A stretch of DNA of 64,000 nt from positions 1-64,000 of the forward strand of contig NZ_RQGG01000018.1 of NCBI RefSeq assembly GCF_004769665.1, read 5' to 3'. Numbering within the stretch: the first letter of the stretch is position 1; each line of letters starts with the position of its first letter. The DNA is from Leptospira kemamanensis (GTDB lineage: Bacteria > Spirochaetota > Leptospiria > Leptospirales > Leptospiraceae). The translations under genes were made by a program, and so were the position numbers. A model generated the notes under the pieces. That model had not been told where the DNA came from. It saw only the letters and a list, made by a program, of their open reading frames with translations, and made no database searches. Shown here in pieces: positions 63,260 through 64,000 of the stretch.

Positions 63260-64000
63260 TGTCAGAACTAAGCTCAAAAGCAGATCAATTAAAAAGACAA
63301 GCAGACCTTCTCGGTTTGACAAGAGAAGCCGTATTTACTGATGAACAGGCAAAAGAAGTTTTACAAGGTAAAATCACTGATGGTTATCTTGTAAAAGTCA
63401 AGATTGACTTGGACAGTTTGAACGGTATGGTTCTCATACTTGTATCATCCATTCGCAAACACGTGATGGAGTTATATGCCGTTGTGGGAACTTCGGCGAC
63501 CTTTCGAAGGATTCGCACCTTTGCGGATCATGTTCAAATTTCTACAGATTTGGGAGACATCGGTAAAACAGGTGGTTATGATCCAGCCATCTCCGAAAAT
63601 ATAGGTCGTGCAGTTCATCGAGTTTTCACCAAAGAGAAGTTAGAAGAACTACTTCCTCTCTGGCAAAAAAAAGATCCATCGCATATTACCGAACTTTTGG
63701 AAAAACCAATTCTCACTGCGACAAAGGGAAGGAATATCAAATTACAAGCAGAGGTTGATAAGATCTCCACAGCAAAGTTTCGCTATGAAAATCCAATGAA
63801 GGGTATCATCCTTCCCATTCCAAAACCGGAAGACGAATCTGCGAGTGCTCAAGATGCATCGGTTCCGTCGATATCCACAGAACCTCCGAAAGGCGAAGGA
63901 TCCGCTTTAGATCGACAAATTGCACAATTTCGAACTGCATTTCCAAAAGAACTGAATATGAAAACGGTCATCTCACCTATCAATGGGGTTGAGTTCGATA
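63259..64000 (+). CDS. hypothetical protein, 3' part beyond the window
   Basis: A frame from ATG 63259 stays open to the window edge (247 codons visible) and begins MSELSSKADQLKRQADLLGL. It has a mixed helix/strand region (VKVKIDLDSLNGMVLILVSSIRK in short pieces, then VVGTSATFRRIRTF), a Pro/Ser/Glu-rich spacer (PEDESASAQDASVPSISTEP) and a second charged part. I do not recognise the family. It overlaps the GHKL ATPase by one base, so it likely encodes its functional partner. Incomplete at the 3' end. Confidence 0.7.
   Translation, partial: MSELSSKADQLKRQADLLGLTREAVFTDEQAKEVLQGKITDGYLVKVKIDLDSLNGMVLILVSSIRKHVMELYAVVGTSATFRRIRTFADHVQISTDLGDIGKTGGYDPAISENIGRAVHRVFTKEKLEELLPLWQKKDPSHITELLEKPILTATKGRNIKLQAEVDKISTAKFRYENPMKGIILPIPKPEDESASAQDASVPSISTEPPKGEGSALDRQIAQFRTAFPKELNMKTVISPINGVEFD

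Noticed and set aside
1..64000. Mobile elements, prophage, CRISPR arrays
   Set aside because: No transposase, integrase, terminal inverted repeats, direct-repeat/spacer pattern or cas gene was found; the only tandem repetition is the lipoprotein array.

Overview
The window looks like chromosomal DNA of a spirochaete of the genus Leptospira, most likely from the saprophytic, L. biflexa-like side. This rests on the moderately AT-rich DNA, many short-signal lipoproteins with relaxed lipoboxes, the ftsH / pth-like / rplY / prs / glmU / tRNA-Gln / ispE operon, a GpsA-acyltransferase fusion protein, and several genes with no relatives I recognise outside the genus. Species assignment is inference; no comparison was run. 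I see no phage, insertion sequence, CRISPR array or rRNA.

Region 1-7.2 kb (minus strand): a CPA2-type antiporter, then a type-I-secretion-like operon of ABC protein, HlyD adaptor and TolC channel. The nucleotide-binding domain of the ABC protein has lost nearly every catalytic motif. Region 7.2-14.4 kb: small envelope and stress genes (YceI, two-SH3 lipoprotein, L,D-transpeptidase, CAP-domain lipoprotein, ArsR/SRPBCC pair, a beta-barrel-like protein) and a GNAT protein resembling AAC(3)-I.

Region 14.4-17.8 kb is the most unusual part: a tandem array of ten very small paralogous lipoproteins (eight intact, two broken by single in-frame stop codons) behind a strong-looking sigma-70 promoter. 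Each mature protein has two further conserved cysteines flanking a SHOCT-like helix motif (L..G.I(T/S).E.(Y/F)..R), and most end in Asn-Phe. I do not recognise the family; it is the best candidate for an undescribed system.

Region 17.9-32.6 kb: ligA, an M23 peptidase, a SanA/YdcF-like protein, a protein with a C-terminal J-domain, an acyl-CoA dehydrogenase, transporters (AEC, EamA, SLC13), a DUF4442 protein, a GpsA-PlsB/PlsC fusion and another CAP lipoprotein. Region 32.1-40.9 kb (minus strand) is a long housekeeping operon: small ORF, malonyltransferase-like, WYL regulator, ispE, tRNA-Gln, N-terminal-only GlmU, prs, rplY, Pth-like, ftsH, EVE protein. The Pth-like protein lacks the catalytic His and other active-site residues.

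Region 41-48 kb: a sodium:solute symporter, a lipoprotein M23 peptidase, a flavin monooxygenase, a metallophosphoesterase, a GNAT and secreted thioredoxin-like proteins. Region 48-64 kb: valS-purD-unknown-prfB, then a GAF-AAA+-Fis regulator without GAFTGA or a normal Walker B, an OmpA-like protein, a Maf-like protein, a PASTA-containing class B PBP, signal peptidase I, thrC, a GHKL ATPase and a gene running off the window. A recurring theme is family members keeping the fold but losing catalytic residues (ABC NBD, Pth, AAA+ activator).
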